Below are positions 8,789-17,119 of a stretch of DNA of 64,000 bases, in pieces. Source of the stretch: 34-65-8 sp046294735 (GTDB lineage: Bacteria; Pseudomonadota; Alphaproteobacteria; Sphingomonadales; Sphingomonadaceae); the NCBI GenBank assembly GCA_046294735.1, contig JBKBKB010000004.1, forward strand, positions 186,001 to 250,000, read 5' to 3'. Made by a program: the position numbers and the translations under genes. The stretch's first letter is position 1, and every line of letters starts with the position of its first letter. The notes under the pieces were generated by a model, which worked only from the letters and a program-made list of their open reading frames with translations, made no database searches and was not told where the DNA came from.

Positions 8789-10447
8789 TTACTCGGCGGG
8801 AACTGCGGTGATCGGGCGGTCGGCCGCCTCGTCATAGGCGGCGTCGCTCATCGGCGCTTCTTCGCGCAGCCGACCGGCAATGGTCATCCACACGTTGTAG
8901 ACCATCACGGCAGCACCGGTGAGGTAGAGCAGCCCGCCGAAAGCGCGCAGCAGATACATCGGCCCCAGCGCATCGACCGTGTCGATGAAGCTGTTGACCA
9001 GGTAGCCGGTGGACGGATCATACTCGCGCCACATCAGGCCCTGGGTCACGCCGGCGACCCACATGCTGGCAGCGTAGAACACGATCCCGACAGTCGCGAG
9101 CCAGAAGTGCCAGTTGATCATCCGCAGCGAATACATCCGCTCCCGCTGCCACAGCCGCGGTACCAGGAAGTAGAGACAGGCGAAGGTTATCATGCCGTTC
9201 CATCCCAGCGCGCCGGAATGGACGTGGCCGATGGTCCAGTCGGTGTAGTGGCTCAGGCTGTTGACTGCCTTGATGCTCATCATCGGGCCTTCGAAGGTGC
9301 TCATGCCGTAGAAGGCCAGCGCCAGCACCATCATGCGGATGATCGGATCGGTGCGAACCTTGTCCCAGGCGCCGTTCAGCGTCATCAGGCCGTTGATCAT
9401 CCCGCCCCAGCTGGGCATCCACAGCATGATCGAGAACACCATGCCCAGGGTCTGCGCCCAGTCGGGCAGTGCGGTGTAATGCAGGTGGTGCGGGCCGGCC
9501 CAGATGTAGAGGAAGATCAGCGACCAGAAGTGGATGATCGACAGGCGGTAGGAATAGACCGGCCGTTCCGCCTGCTTGGGCACGAAGTAGTACATCATCG
9601 CCAGAAAACCAGCGGTGAGGAAGAAACCGACCGCGTTGTGGCCGTACCACCACTGGGTCAGCGCATCCTGCACGCCCGCGAACAGGCTGTAGCTCTTGGA
9701 GCCGACCAGGCTGACCGGCATCGCCAGGTTATTGACGATGTGCAGCATCGCAATCGTCACGATGAAGGCGAGATAGAACCAGTTGGCAACATAGATATGC
9801 GGCTCGTTGCGCTTGATCAGCGTGCCCACGAACACCGCGAAATAGGCGACCCAGACGATCGTCAGCCACAGGTCGACGTACCATTCAGGCTCGGCATATT
9901 CCTTCGACTGGGTGATCCCCAGCAGATAGCCGGTCGCCGCCAGAACAATGAAAAGCTGGTAGCCCCAGAACACAAACCGGGCCAGCGAGGGGAAGGCCAG
10001 CTGTGCGCGGCAGGTGCGCTGGACAACGTAGAAGCTGGTCGCGATCAGCGCATTGCCGCCGAAGGCGAAGATCACCGCCGAGGTGTGCAGCGGGCGCAGG
10101 CGACCGAAGTTCAGCCACGGCTCCAGGTTCAGCTGCGGAAACACCAGCTGCAGCGCGATGATCACGCCGACGAGGAAGCCCGCCATGCCCCAGAACAGCG
10201 TGGCAATCACGCCCCAGCGGATCACCTCGTCGTCATAGCGCGACGGTGTATCCGGCATCCGGAACAGGCTTTGCGCGCGGGCCAGCGGGTCAAAGCTGCC
10301 CGCAGTCGCCCAGATGAGGATGAAAGCCACGATTGCGACAATCGTCGCATGCGCGGCAAAACCGGCGTCCTGTGCAGTGGCAATCGCAACGACTGCCAGC
10401 AGCAGGACCCCGAACCACAAGCCAATCCGGCCCAGTACTGATTCCAT
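8789..10447 (-). CDS. ccoN: cbb3 oxidase catalytic subunit CcoN/FixN
   Basis: Haem-copper oxidase subunit I of the C family, 552 residues, reducing O2 to water at high affinity in the inner membrane. Many transmembrane helices carry the haem and CuB histidines in HTSAVIFAFGGNA, WYGHNAVGF, WAGPHHLHYTALPDW and IGHVHSGALGWNG. The tyrosine of WYGHN corresponds to the C-family cross-linked Tyr, from family knowledge. It is first in the operon. A TTGAC-N4-GTCAA box sits about 60 bases upstream of the ATG, so low-oxygen activation by the adjacent FixK/FNR-type regulator is likely. Confidence 0.96.
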   Translation of the reverse strand: MESVLGRIGLWFGVLLLAVVAIATAQDAGFAAHATIVAIVAFILIWATAGSFDPLARAQSLFRMPDTPSRYDDEVIRWGVIATLFWGMAGFLVGVIIALQLVFPQLNLEPWLNFGRLRPLHTSAVIFAFGGNALIATSFYVVQRTCRAQLAFPSLARFVFWGYQLFIVLAATGYLLGITQSKEYAEPEWYVDLWLTIVWVAYFAVFVGTLIKRNEPHIYVANWFYLAFIVTIAMLHIVNNLAMPVSLVGSKSYSLFAGVQDALTQWWYGHNAVGFFLTAGFLAMMYYFVPKQAERPVYSYRLSIIHFWSLIFLYIWAGPHHLHYTALPDWAQTLGMVFSIMLWMPSWGGMINGLMTLNGAWDKVRTDPIIRMMVLALAFYGMSTFEGPMMSIKAVNSLSHYTDWTIGHVHSGALGWNGMITFACLYFLVPRLWQRERMYSLRMINWHFWLATVGIVFYAASMWVAGVTQGLMWREYDPSTGYLVNSFIDTVDALGPMYLLRAFGGLLYLTGAAVMVYNVWMTIAGRLREEAPMSDAAYDEAADRPITAVPAE

Positions 10448-10500
10448 GGGATTCGTCCCTCCGTTTGCCGGATTCCTAGTCGCCCCCGGCGCTGCGCACT

Positions 10501-10514
10501 TTGACCTGAGTCAA
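10501..10514. promoter_or_regulatory. FNR/FixK-type box upstream of ccoN
   Basis: The sequence TTGACCTGAGTCAA is a perfect TTGAC-N4-GTCAA palindrome, matching the FNR/FixK consensus TTGAT-N4-ATCAA closely. Its centre is 60 bases from the ccoN ATG. Placing it at -41.5 (class II activation) predicts a transcript start near 10466, with a TAGGAAT-like -10 at about 10472-10478 on the minus strand. The regulator at 10525 has the matching DNA-recognition residues. Confidence 0.8.
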
Positions 10515-10524
10515 ATCTGTTCGA

Positions 10525-11253
10525 TTATGCGGTGAGCTGAAAATGGGCTGCCCGCGCCTCCAGCGCGGATGGCTGGAGCAGGCGCACGCCGGATCGGCCC
10601 GAGGTTTCGATCAGGCCAAGATCGCGCAACCGGCCCAGCTGGCGGCTGACGGTTTCAATCGTCAGCCCCAGCGCGTCGGCTATGTCGCGGCGCGACATCG
10701 GCAGCTCCATCCGGAAGCCCTTGCCATCCGGCTGCCCGATCCGTTCCGCCATGGCCATGAAGAAGCTGGCCAGCCGTTCCTCCGCGCTCTTGCGCCCCAG
10801 GCCAACCGCTTTGTCGCGCGAGTGGTGCAGCGCAACCAGCACCCGGTCGAGCACCTGTCGCAGCACCGGCGGGGACTTCTCGGCGCAATCAATGAACTGG
10901 CGGGTCGGAAAGGTCAGCAGCTGGCTGTCAACCAGCGCCCGCAGGGAATAGCTGTGCTGGGCGCTGGCCGGGACCGAGATCAGGTCGCCCGCGAAATGGA
11001 ATGCGACGATCTGCTCGCGCCCGTGCGAGGCAGTGGCCACCAGCTTGGTCGCCCCGCGCGAGACATAGACCATCTGGTCGACCGCCGGATCGATGTAGGC
11101 CCGGCTCCCGCGTTTGGGGCTGATCAGATGGCCGATTGTCATCAGTTCCGAGACAATGTCTTCCGGCGTTCCGGAAGGCAGGAACGACTGCGCGAACGGT
11201 CCGAAGACCGCACGCGGGTGGCGGTCCACCAGAGCGGGAATACCGTGCATCAT
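10525..11253 (-). CDS. CRP/FNR-family regulator, FixK-like (no Fe-S cysteine cluster)
   Basis: Transcription factor of 242 residues. A cyclic-nucleotide-binding-like beta domain is followed by a C-terminal winged helix (MSRRDIADALGLTIETVSRQ). The recognition helix keeps the E..SR pattern of FNR and FixK, which reads TTGAT/TTGAC half-sites. The N-terminus (MMHGIPALVDRHPRAVFG) has no cysteine cluster and the whole protein has one cysteine (FIDCAE), so it should not sense oxygen through a 4Fe-4S cluster as FNR does. That points to a FixK-type protein controlled by another input, or by its own level. It lies directly upstream of ccoN on the same strand, with a box on each side. Confidence 0.88.
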   Translation of the reverse strand: MMHGIPALVDRHPRAVFGPFAQSFLPSGTPEDIVSELMTIGHLISPKRGSRAYIDPAVDQMVYVSRGATKLVATASHGREQIVAFHFAGDLISVPASAQHSYSLRALVDSQLLTFPTRQFIDCAEKSPPVLRQVLDRVLVALHHSRDKAVGLGRKSAEERLASFFMAMAERIGQPDGKGFRMELPMSRRDIADALGLTIETVSRQLGRLRDLGLIETSGRSGVRLLQPSALEARAAHFQLTA

Positions 11254-11288
11254 GATGCCGCATATGGACGGAGCAAAGCGACCGGTCT

Positions 11289-11302
11289 TTGACCTGCGTC
11301 AA
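11289..11302. promoter_or_regulatory. Second FNR/FixK-type box, between the regulator and ompW
   Basis: TTGACCTGCGTCAA, again a perfect TTGAC-N4-GTCAA palindrome, in the divergent region between the regulator (start 11253) and the OmpW gene (start 11392). For ompW, a -41.5 placement gives a start near 11337 with a TAGGTG-like -10 at about 11325-11330. For the regulator the same placement puts the start almost on its ATG, so autoregulation is possible but less neat. Confidence 0.75.
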
Positions 11303-11391
11303 TGTCGTGCCGATTCGGCAGGCCTAGGTGCACCTCGCTTCGCAAATGCCTCGGCCGCACGGTGCGGCCACTGCGGAGCGGAGGAAGACCA

Positions 11392-12078
11392 ATGAAATTC
11401 GCGCTGCTGGCTGGCTCTGCCGCTCTTGCCGCTGCCTTCGCCCTGGGCAGCACGCCCGCACTCGCCCAGGACGAGGACCAGGGGCCGCTCCAGGTCAAGG
11501 TTCTTGCCACCGCCGTCCTGCCCGATGGCAAGATCAAACGGGTCAACACCGATATCGTCGGCCTGCCCGCCGCAACCCAGACCGAAGCCAACAACAACGT
11601 CGTGCCGACGGTGGCAATCGAGTATTTCTTCTCGAACAATTTCTCGGTCGAGACGATCTGCTGCATGACCCAGCACGATGTCGATGCTGTCGCCGGGCTG
11701 CCAGCCGGGGCCGAACTGGTCTCTGACGCCAAGGTCATTCCGGCCACCTTCACCGCCAAGTTCCATTTCGATCTCGGCGGGATCAAGCCCTATGTCGGGG
11801 CCGGTCCGACCTATTTCATCTGGATCAACGAAAAGCCAGGTGCCGCGACCATTCCGCTGGGCGTGACCCGCTTCAAGATGTCCAACGAACTGGGCATCGC
11901 ACTGCAGGCCGGGGCCGACATTCCGATCAATGACAAGGGCATGGCGATCAGCCTCGATGCGAAAAAATACTTCGTCGACACCACCGCACGCTGGTTCGCC
12001 GGGAACACGCTGGCGATCGAGACGGTTCACAAGGTTGACCCGTGGGTGCTCTCGGTCGGCCTCGCGCTGCGCTTCTGA
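11392..12078 (+). CDS. OmpW-family outer membrane protein
   Basis: Eight-stranded outer-membrane barrel, 228 residues, starting at ATG 11392 with a GGAGGAAG ribosome site just upstream. Signal peptide MKFALLAGSAALAAAFALGS is followed by TPALAQ. Barrel motifs include SNNFSVETIC, IKPYVGAGPTYF and a C-terminal strand ending SVGLALRF with terminal Phe. OmpW proteins form a narrow hydrophobic channel for small molecules, and the E. coli gene is FNR-controlled. The FNR/FixK box at 11289-11302 fits that. A GGCCGC/GCGGCC hairpin at 11353-11369 lies in the leader. Confidence 0.9.
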   Translation: MKFALLAGSAALAAAFALGSTPALAQDEDQGPLQVKVLATAVLPDGKIKRVNTDIVGLPAATQTEANNNVVPTVAIEYFFSNNFSVETICCMTQHDVDAVAGLPAGAELVSDAKVIPATFTAKFHFDLGGIKPYVGAGPTYFIWINEKPGAATIPLGVTRFKMSNELGIALQAGADIPINDKGMAISLDAKKYFVDTTARWFAGNTLAIETVHKVDPWVLSVGLALRF

Positions 12079-12156
12079 CAGGTTCGCACGGGCGACGAAC
12101 GACCGCCCGGCAACCCCCGGAGCGCTTCGCAAGGCCTTCCGGGTCGCACAAGTCCG

Positions 12157-12189
12157 CCGCCTCCGCACCACCTCCCGGTGCGGGGGCGG
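12157..12189 (+). terminator. GC-rich hairpin after ompW, probable terminator
   Basis: A 13-base arm at 12157-12169 pairs with 12177-12189 across a 7-base loop, with one T-G wobble. It lies 78 bases after the ompW stop and 61 before the MaoC start. There is no T-run after it, so termination strength is uncertain. Confidence 0.5.
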
Positions 12190-12250
12190 TGGCATTTCCG
12201 GGCAGGCGCGGCTATCGCCGACCTGCAAGGCGGCAGCAAAGGGAGTGACC

Positions 12251-12709
12251 ATGCCCGGTATCTGGTTTGACGAGCTAAGCGTGGGGCAGATGTTCGACCA
12301 CCCCATTCGCCGCACGGTGACGGAAACCGACAACTTGCTGTTCTCCACCCTGACCCATAACCCGGCGCAGCTGCACCTCGATGCCGAATACATGAAGGGG
12401 AGCGATTACGGCCGGGTGCTGGTCAATTCCACCTTCACCCTGGGCCTGATGGTCGGCGTTTCGGTCGGTGACACCACGCTCGGAACGGCCATCGCCAACC
12501 TCGGCTGGGACGAAGTGCGCTTTCCCGCTCCGGTGTTCATCGGTGATACCCTGCGGATCGAAACCGAAGTGATCGATCTGCGGCCAAGCAAATCACGCCC
12601 CAATGCCGGGATCGTCACCTTCGCCCACCGGGCCTACAACCAGCACGGAACGCTGGTCGCAAGTTGCAAGCGCAGCGGCCTGCAGCACAAACGGCCGGCG
12701 GCGGGCTGA
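12251..12709 (+). CDS. MaoC-family dehydratase
   Basis: Hot-dog-fold protein of 152 residues from ATG 12251 (MPGIWFDELSVGQMFDHP). The family motif segment TLTHNPAQLHLDAEY supplies the predicted catalytic Asn/His-type residues of R-specific enoyl-CoA hydratases (usually D-x-N-P-x-H; here T-H-N-P-A-Q-L-H, so the usual Asp position is changed). The later part (GWDEVRFPAPVFIGDTLRIE) is typical of MaoC domain proteins in acyl-CoA metabolism. It stands alone between ompW and an unrelated gene, so the substrate is unknown. Confidence 0.85.
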   Translation: MPGIWFDELSVGQMFDHPIRRTVTETDNLLFSTLTHNPAQLHLDAEYMKGSDYGRVLVNSTFTLGLMVGVSVGDTTLGTAIANLGWDEVRFPAPVFIGDTLRIETEVIDLRPSKSRPNAGIVTFAHRAYNQHGTLVASCKRSGLQHKRPAAG

Positions 12710-12876
12710 GGCGCTGCGCCGGAGCCGAGAAACGAACGGCCGCTCACGGAAAACCGGCCCCCACGGGCGGGCTGGGAATTGGGCGTTTTTTCGGAAAAGC
12801 TGGCTGGAAAGCGGCGTGACATTTTCGCGCCGAGAGAGAAATCTGGCTTGTGCTTCGCCTAATACACCGGCCTGCC

Positions 12877-12901
12877 AAGTAATAAATCAACCCGATTACT
12901 T
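12877..12901. promoter_or_regulatory. Inverted repeat AAGTAAT-N11-ATTACTT, candidate operator
   Basis: Perfect 7-base arms at 12877-12883 and 12895-12901 with an 11-base spacer. They lie in an unusually AT-rich patch, 66 bases upstream of the ATG of the 635-residue gene. The form is that of a dimeric repressor or activator site. No regulator can be named from it. The rest of 12710-12966 shows no convincing gene. Confidence 0.4.
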
Positions 12902-12960
12902 CACCTGCCTTGCAACTGTCATTCAAGCCATGCATCCCGTTGAAATCGGGTGTAGGGGGC

Positions 12961-12990
12961 GTGGGCATGGTGGGCGTGGGCATGGTGGGC
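12961..12990 (+). repeat. 15-bp perfect tandem duplication at a gene start
   Basis: GTGGGCATGGTGGGC occurs twice without interruption (12961-12975 and 12976-12990). In the reading frame of the following gene it encodes VGMVG twice and creates two in-frame ATGs, at 12967 and 12982. Upstream AGGGGG (12954-12959) is well placed for the first ATG. Confidence 0.85.
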
Positions 12991-14874
12991 GTGTGCGGGA
13001 TTCGCTGGGGTGGGCTGCTGCTTGCGGGGACAGCGGGTAGCATAGCCAGCCTGGCCAGCGCACAGGATGCTCCGGCCCCTCCCGCCGCCACGGCGGAACA
13101 GATCGCCGGCCTGCTGAGGGAACTGGAGGCCACCCGCAGCGCGGCGATCAAGGCGCAGGCCGACGCTGCCAAGGCACAGGCCGATGCAGCAAAGGCTGCC
13201 GAGGATCTGGCCAGGCTGGAGCGGGACATCGCGAAACTCACGGGCAAGCCAGTGACAGGGCTAGCTGCTGCAGCGGCATCGCCGGTCGCCGCGCCGCTTA
13301 TGGCTCGGACCGATGATGGCGCGGCTGTCGGCAAAGGCGGCGTCCACCTGATTGATCAATATGCCATGCCGACCAATCCGAACGACCGCGGCGGCTATCA
13401 GGGCCTGATGGCCTATATCGTCAATCCCACCCCTGTGAAATGTCCAGATGCTGGCCCAAAGCAATGCGGAAATACAAAAGGTGATGAGAAGAAAGGCAAA
13501 CCAGCGATCGAAGGTGCCGAACCGCTCCTAACCAAATTCATTGGCAAGACCGAAGAAGGAAACAAGCTGCGTCTGGATCAGCAGGCTGCTGGTCCCGACG
13601 TCAAGATCGCGGCAGCAAAGGAATCGACGCAGGCCACACTCCGCTTCGATATTCCGCTAAATCGGCGCCGCATGATCAGGCCGCCTTGCGGACCAAACGA
13701 TCCTCCGGCGGAAAAAACTGCGGGCGATTGCAAGCAGCAGTTCAACGGCACCAGCCGCCCGGTTTCACGTTCGCTAACCGTGGCCCTGGGCGCCACCATT
13801 CCCACAGGTCAAAGCAGCGGTGTCATTGCGGCGAACGGTGATCTGAGCAGCAGCGCGATCAGCTTTGAAATTGGCATTGGCCAGCAGTTATTCGCGCGGC
13901 GCCAGCTCCTCGGGACCATTGCGCCCGGTGATCGCAAGAAACAGGGCCAGACAGTCGAGGAAAGTGCGCGCCAAATGGTCGCGGCGCTGGCGAAAAAGTG
14001 CGCTGCGGCAAAACAGGCTTTCACCGCACCTACAGGGCTCGGCAATGGAATCTTCCTGCCTCCCGATGGTGCCCCGCCGGAATGTTCGGGTGAAGGTCTG
14101 CTGAGGTGGGCCTTCCATCCGGATACGCCGGGTTATCGGGAAAACGTGGCCGCCTATAACAATGCAATATGGAATCCGGCCGAAAGCGAGCTTCCGCGCC
14201 ATGGCTTTGGCGGACGATTGCGGGTCAGTCGCGCTGAGTTTCCGTATCTGACCACGGCGAATTTCGTCCCCGGCATCTTCGACCTGCAAGACCCCCGGCT
14301 GCTGACAACGATCGACCCCAAGAAACTGCTAGCGCGATCGAACGGGCAAACAGGGGATTACGATCGTTTCGACATTTCTGTCAGCGGATATGCTTTTCTT
14401 CACCGGCCCAAGTCAGGGATTATGGACGGCTTCACACTGATCGCTTCGGCAGGGCTGGTCCGCGACTGGGACTATCCGATCAATCCCGTCACCAGGAAGG
14501 TCCTGACTCGCGATTTCTGCACCCGCGACCCAGTGTCGCAGGCAGTTGCGGATGTGGCGGCGCTCAAGTGCCAGTCGTTCAAACTGGAGCCGGCGGTTGT
14601 TCGGTGGGGCATGGAGACCAGTATCGAAGGCCGAATTGCATTCAGCTTCGGGGATGACCGGTGGATTCCGAGCATCGGTTTTGCACCAAAGTTCGCGCAC
14701 AACACCACATCGGACCGGTTCACCGCAGCGTTTCCGCTGTTCATCGGCGTTTCCGACAAGAATGTCCTCAACGGCGGAATTCAGTTCGCCCACGCCTCGG
14801 GCGGGGAGGAGGACAGTGAGAACATCTGGTCGATATTCCTGTCGACGCCGCTTAATCTGGCCGGCAACCGGTAA
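12967..14874 (+). CDS. Large exported protein, unknown function (coiled-coil N-terminus, beta-rich C-terminus)
   Basis: About 635 residues; I do not recognise the family. The chosen ATG 12967 follows AGGGGG; ATG 12982 is an alternative, and the frame is open back to 12910. A signal peptide (GGLLLAGTAGSIASLASAQ) is followed by a heptad-like alanine/lysine helix, roughly residues 45-85, with KAQADAAKAQADAAK repeats. Then come a basic/Cys-containing middle region and a C-terminal third with alternating polar and hydrophobic stretches (GFAPKFAHNTTSDRFTAAFP) ending STPLNLAGNR. An envelope location, perhaps with a beta-barrel domain, is inference. The gene looks less GC-rich than its neighbours by eye and stands alone, possible signs of transfer. 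Confidence 0.75.
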   Translation: MVGVGMVGVCGIRWGGLLLAGTAGSIASLASAQDAPAPPAATAEQIAGLLRELEATRSAAIKAQADAAKAQADAAKAAEDLARLERDIAKLTGKPVTGLAAAAASPVAAPLMARTDDGAAVGKGGVHLIDQYAMPTNPNDRGGYQGLMAYIVNPTPVKCPDAGPKQCGNTKGDEKKGKPAIEGAEPLLTKFIGKTEEGNKLRLDQQAAGPDVKIAAAKESTQATLRFDIPLNRRRMIRPPCGPNDPPAEKTAGDCKQQFNGTSRPVSRSLTVALGATIPTGQSSGVIAANGDLSSSAISFEIGIGQQLFARRQLLGTIAPGDRKKQGQTVEESARQMVAALAKKCAAAKQAFTAPTGLGNGIFLPPDGAPPECSGEGLLRWAFHPDTPGYRENVAAYNNAIWNPAESELPRHGFGGRLRVSRAEFPYLTTANFVPGIFDLQDPRLLTTIDPKKLLARSNGQTGDYDRFDISVSGYAFLHRPKSGIMDGFTLIASAGLVRDWDYPINPVTRKVLTRDFCTRDPVSQAVADVAALKCQSFKLEPAVVRWGMETSIEGRIAFSFGDDRWIPSIGFAPKFAHNTTSDRFTAAFPLFIGVSDKNVLNGGIQFAHASGGEEDSENIWSIFLSTPLNLAGNR

Positions 14875-15057
14875 GTCTGTGATCGGCAGATTTGATCAAT
14901 CCACCACCCTTGCCCGCACAATGACCCAGTCCACTTTCTCCAGTGTGGTGGCGTCTTCCAGCGAGTTGCCTCGGGCCGGTCGTGCCGCCCGGTTGCCCTT
15001 CGCAGGCGAGACGTTATGAACGGGGTCATCCCCCGCTCACGAGAGGAATTGCATCCG

Positions 15058-17115
15058 ATGATCCGCATCTCGCTGACCGCCGCAACCCTGCTGGCCAGTG
15101 TCTCCCTTGCCGCCACCGCCTCCGCCCGCCCGATGACGCCGGAAGACATCGCCCGGCTCGAAGCGGTCGGCTCGGTCGCTGTCTCGCCCGACGGCACCCG
15201 TATCGCCTACACCAGCGCGAAGCTGCCCGACATTACTGCGGGCGAGGACAATGGCACCACCCGGTCCGCGCTCAAGCTGGCCTGGTCAGCCGATAACGCG
15301 CGCGAGTTCCTGCCGCACGACGTCAACCCCGGCAGCATCAAGTTCTCGCCCGATGGCCGGATGGTCAGCTTCCTCTGGGCCAAGGGCGACGAGAAGCGCA
15401 GTGTCTGGGCCATCCCAGTCGATGGCGGCGCGCAGCGCAAGCTGGCAGAAATCAAGGACACTGCCGTGCGCCAGTACGCCTGGAGCCCGGACGGTGCGAC
15501 GATCTACCTCCTGACCGGGGCCGAAGCCGACAAGGCCCGCGAAAAGCAGGCCAAGGCCGGTTTCAATGCGGTGGTCTATGAGGAAGAAGAGACCATGAAC
15601 CGCCTGTTCGCGGCGAAGGTGGGCGACGAACCCGATGCCGCACCGCGCGCGATCCCGCTAACCGGCTTTGTCAGCGAAGTGCAGATCCTGCCCGACGGCA
15701 AGAGCGCCGTCGTCAAGTCTGCCCCCAGCCCGCGGGTCGATGACAGCTACACCTCGATGCGGGTCAACATGATCGATCTGGCGACCGGCGCGGTGAAAGC
15801 GGTGGTCGCAACGCCGGGCAAGCTGGGCGATGTGGAAATCTCGCCCGATGGCCGCCAGCTCTCGCTGATTGCCGGGATCGACCAGCATGACCCGGCCGAT
15901 ACCACGCTCCATCTGGCCGATGTCGCTACCGGCGCGTTTCGCGCGCTCAACCCGGATGCGGCCGAAGCGACGGTCGATGCTGCATGGCTGGCCGACGGGC
16001 GGCTGGCGGCGGTGATCCACGTCGGCGCGCGCAGCCTGCTCAGGGTCTACAAGCCTGATGGCACGGTCGACCACGAGCACGAAGGCGGCGAACTGATTCT
16101 GACCGGAGTGGAGACCGCCGGCGGCAAGATCGCGGTGCGTGCCAACAGCCCGAAGCACCCGACAGAACTGTTCGTGTGGGAAAATGGCGGATTCCAGCGC
16201 TGGACCCGGCACAACCCGTGGCTGAGCGAAATCACTTTCGGGCGGCAGTCGGCAGTGACCTACACCGCGCGGGACGGGCAGCAGGTCGAAGGCGTGCTGA
16301 TCGAGCCGGTGGGGCCCGTGCCCAGGGGCGGGGCACCGCTGATCATGAACGTCCACGGCGGGCCGGAAGCGCATGAAAGCAACGGCTGGCAGACCGCCTA
16401 CAGCAAGCCCGGCCAGGTCGCGGCGGGCAAGGGTTATGCCGTGTTCCTGCCCAACTATCGCGGCTCGACCGGTTATGGCGTGGCCTTCGCCAAGCAGCAC
16501 CAGGGCGACTATGCCGGCAAGGAATTCGACGATATCGTCGATGCCAAGCGGCACTTCGTTGCCCAGGGGCTGGCGGATCCGAACCGGGTCGGCATCACCG
16601 GCGGTTCCTATGGCGGCTTCGCCAGCGCCTGGGGCGCGACTTTCTACAGTGAGGAATATGCCGCCAGCGTGATGTTCGTCGGCATTTCCAACAATGTCAG
16701 CAAGTTCGGCACCACCGACATTCCCAACGAAATGTACTTGGTGCACGAACGCAAGTGGCCGTGGGAGGAATGGGATCACCTGATGGAACGCAGCCCGATC
16801 ACCCATGTCGGCAAGGCTGAAACCCCGATCCTGATCATGCACGGGGAACAGGACACCCGGGTCGATCCAAGCCAGAGCTACGAACTCTACCGCCATATCA
16901 AGACCCGCAAGCCGCAAACCCCGGTGCGGCTGGTGCTCTATCCGGGTGAAGGCCACGGTAGCCAGAAAGCCGCGGCCCGCTACGACTACAACTTGCGGAT
17001 GATGGAGTGGTTCGACACGTACCTGAAGACCGGCAACCGCAAGGCAGCCCTTCCCGCGCCGCGCCCTGCGCTGCCGGAAGGGACCACCGGCGCCGAGGCG
17101 ACGAAGGCCAACTGA
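15058..17115 (+). CDS. S9-family (prolyl oligopeptidase/acylaminoacyl-peptidase-like) serine peptidase
   Basis: Exported peptidase of 685 residues from ATG 15058, preceded by GAGAGGAA. The signal peptide is MIRISLTAATLLASVSLAAT followed by ASA. An N-terminal WD/beta-propeller part carries repeats such as SPDGTRIAYTS and SPDGRQLSLIAG. The C-terminal alpha/beta-hydrolase domain has the triad Ser517 (GGSYGGFA), Asp599 (HGEQDTRVD) and His633 (PGEGHGS). It is likely a periplasmic dipeptidyl or oligopeptide peptidase used in protein nutrition. An upstream in-frame ATG at 15016 gives a poorer signal peptide. Confidence 0.93.
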   Translation: MIRISLTAATLLASVSLAATASARPMTPEDIARLEAVGSVAVSPDGTRIAYTSAKLPDITAGEDNGTTRSALKLAWSADNAREFLPHDVNPGSIKFSPDGRMVSFLWAKGDEKRSVWAIPVDGGAQRKLAEIKDTAVRQYAWSPDGATIYLLTGAEADKAREKQAKAGFNAVVYEEEETMNRLFAAKVGDEPDAAPRAIPLTGFVSEVQILPDGKSAVVKSAPSPRVDDSYTSMRVNMIDLATGAVKAVVATPGKLGDVEISPDGRQLSLIAGIDQHDPADTTLHLADVATGAFRALNPDAAEATVDAAWLADGRLAAVIHVGARSLLRVYKPDGTVDHEHEGGELILTGVETAGGKIAVRANSPKHPTELFVWENGGFQRWTRHNPWLSEITFGRQSAVTYTARDGQQVEGVLIEPVGPVPRGGAPLIMNVHGGPEAHESNGWQTAYSKPGQVAAGKGYAVFLPNYRGSTGYGVAFAKQHQGDYAGKEFDDIVDAKRHFVAQGLADPNRVGITGGSYGGFASAWGATFYSEEYAASVMFVGISNNVSKFGTTDIPNEMYLVHERKWPWEEWDHLMERSPITHVGKAETPILIMHGEQDTRVDPSQSYELYRHIKTRKPQTPVRLVLYPGEGHGSQKAAARYDYNLRMMEWFDTYLKTGNRKAALPAPRPALPEGTTGAEATKAN

Positions 17116-17119
17116 CTCT

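Noticed and set aside
11302..11391. Upstream extension of OmpW from 11302
   Set aside because: The ATG at 11392 follows GGAGGAAG and begins a clean signal peptide; the extension would cover the FNR/FixK box and leader.
12961..12990. CRISPR or larger repeat array
   Set aside because: Only two contiguous 15-base units with no spacers, inside a reading frame.
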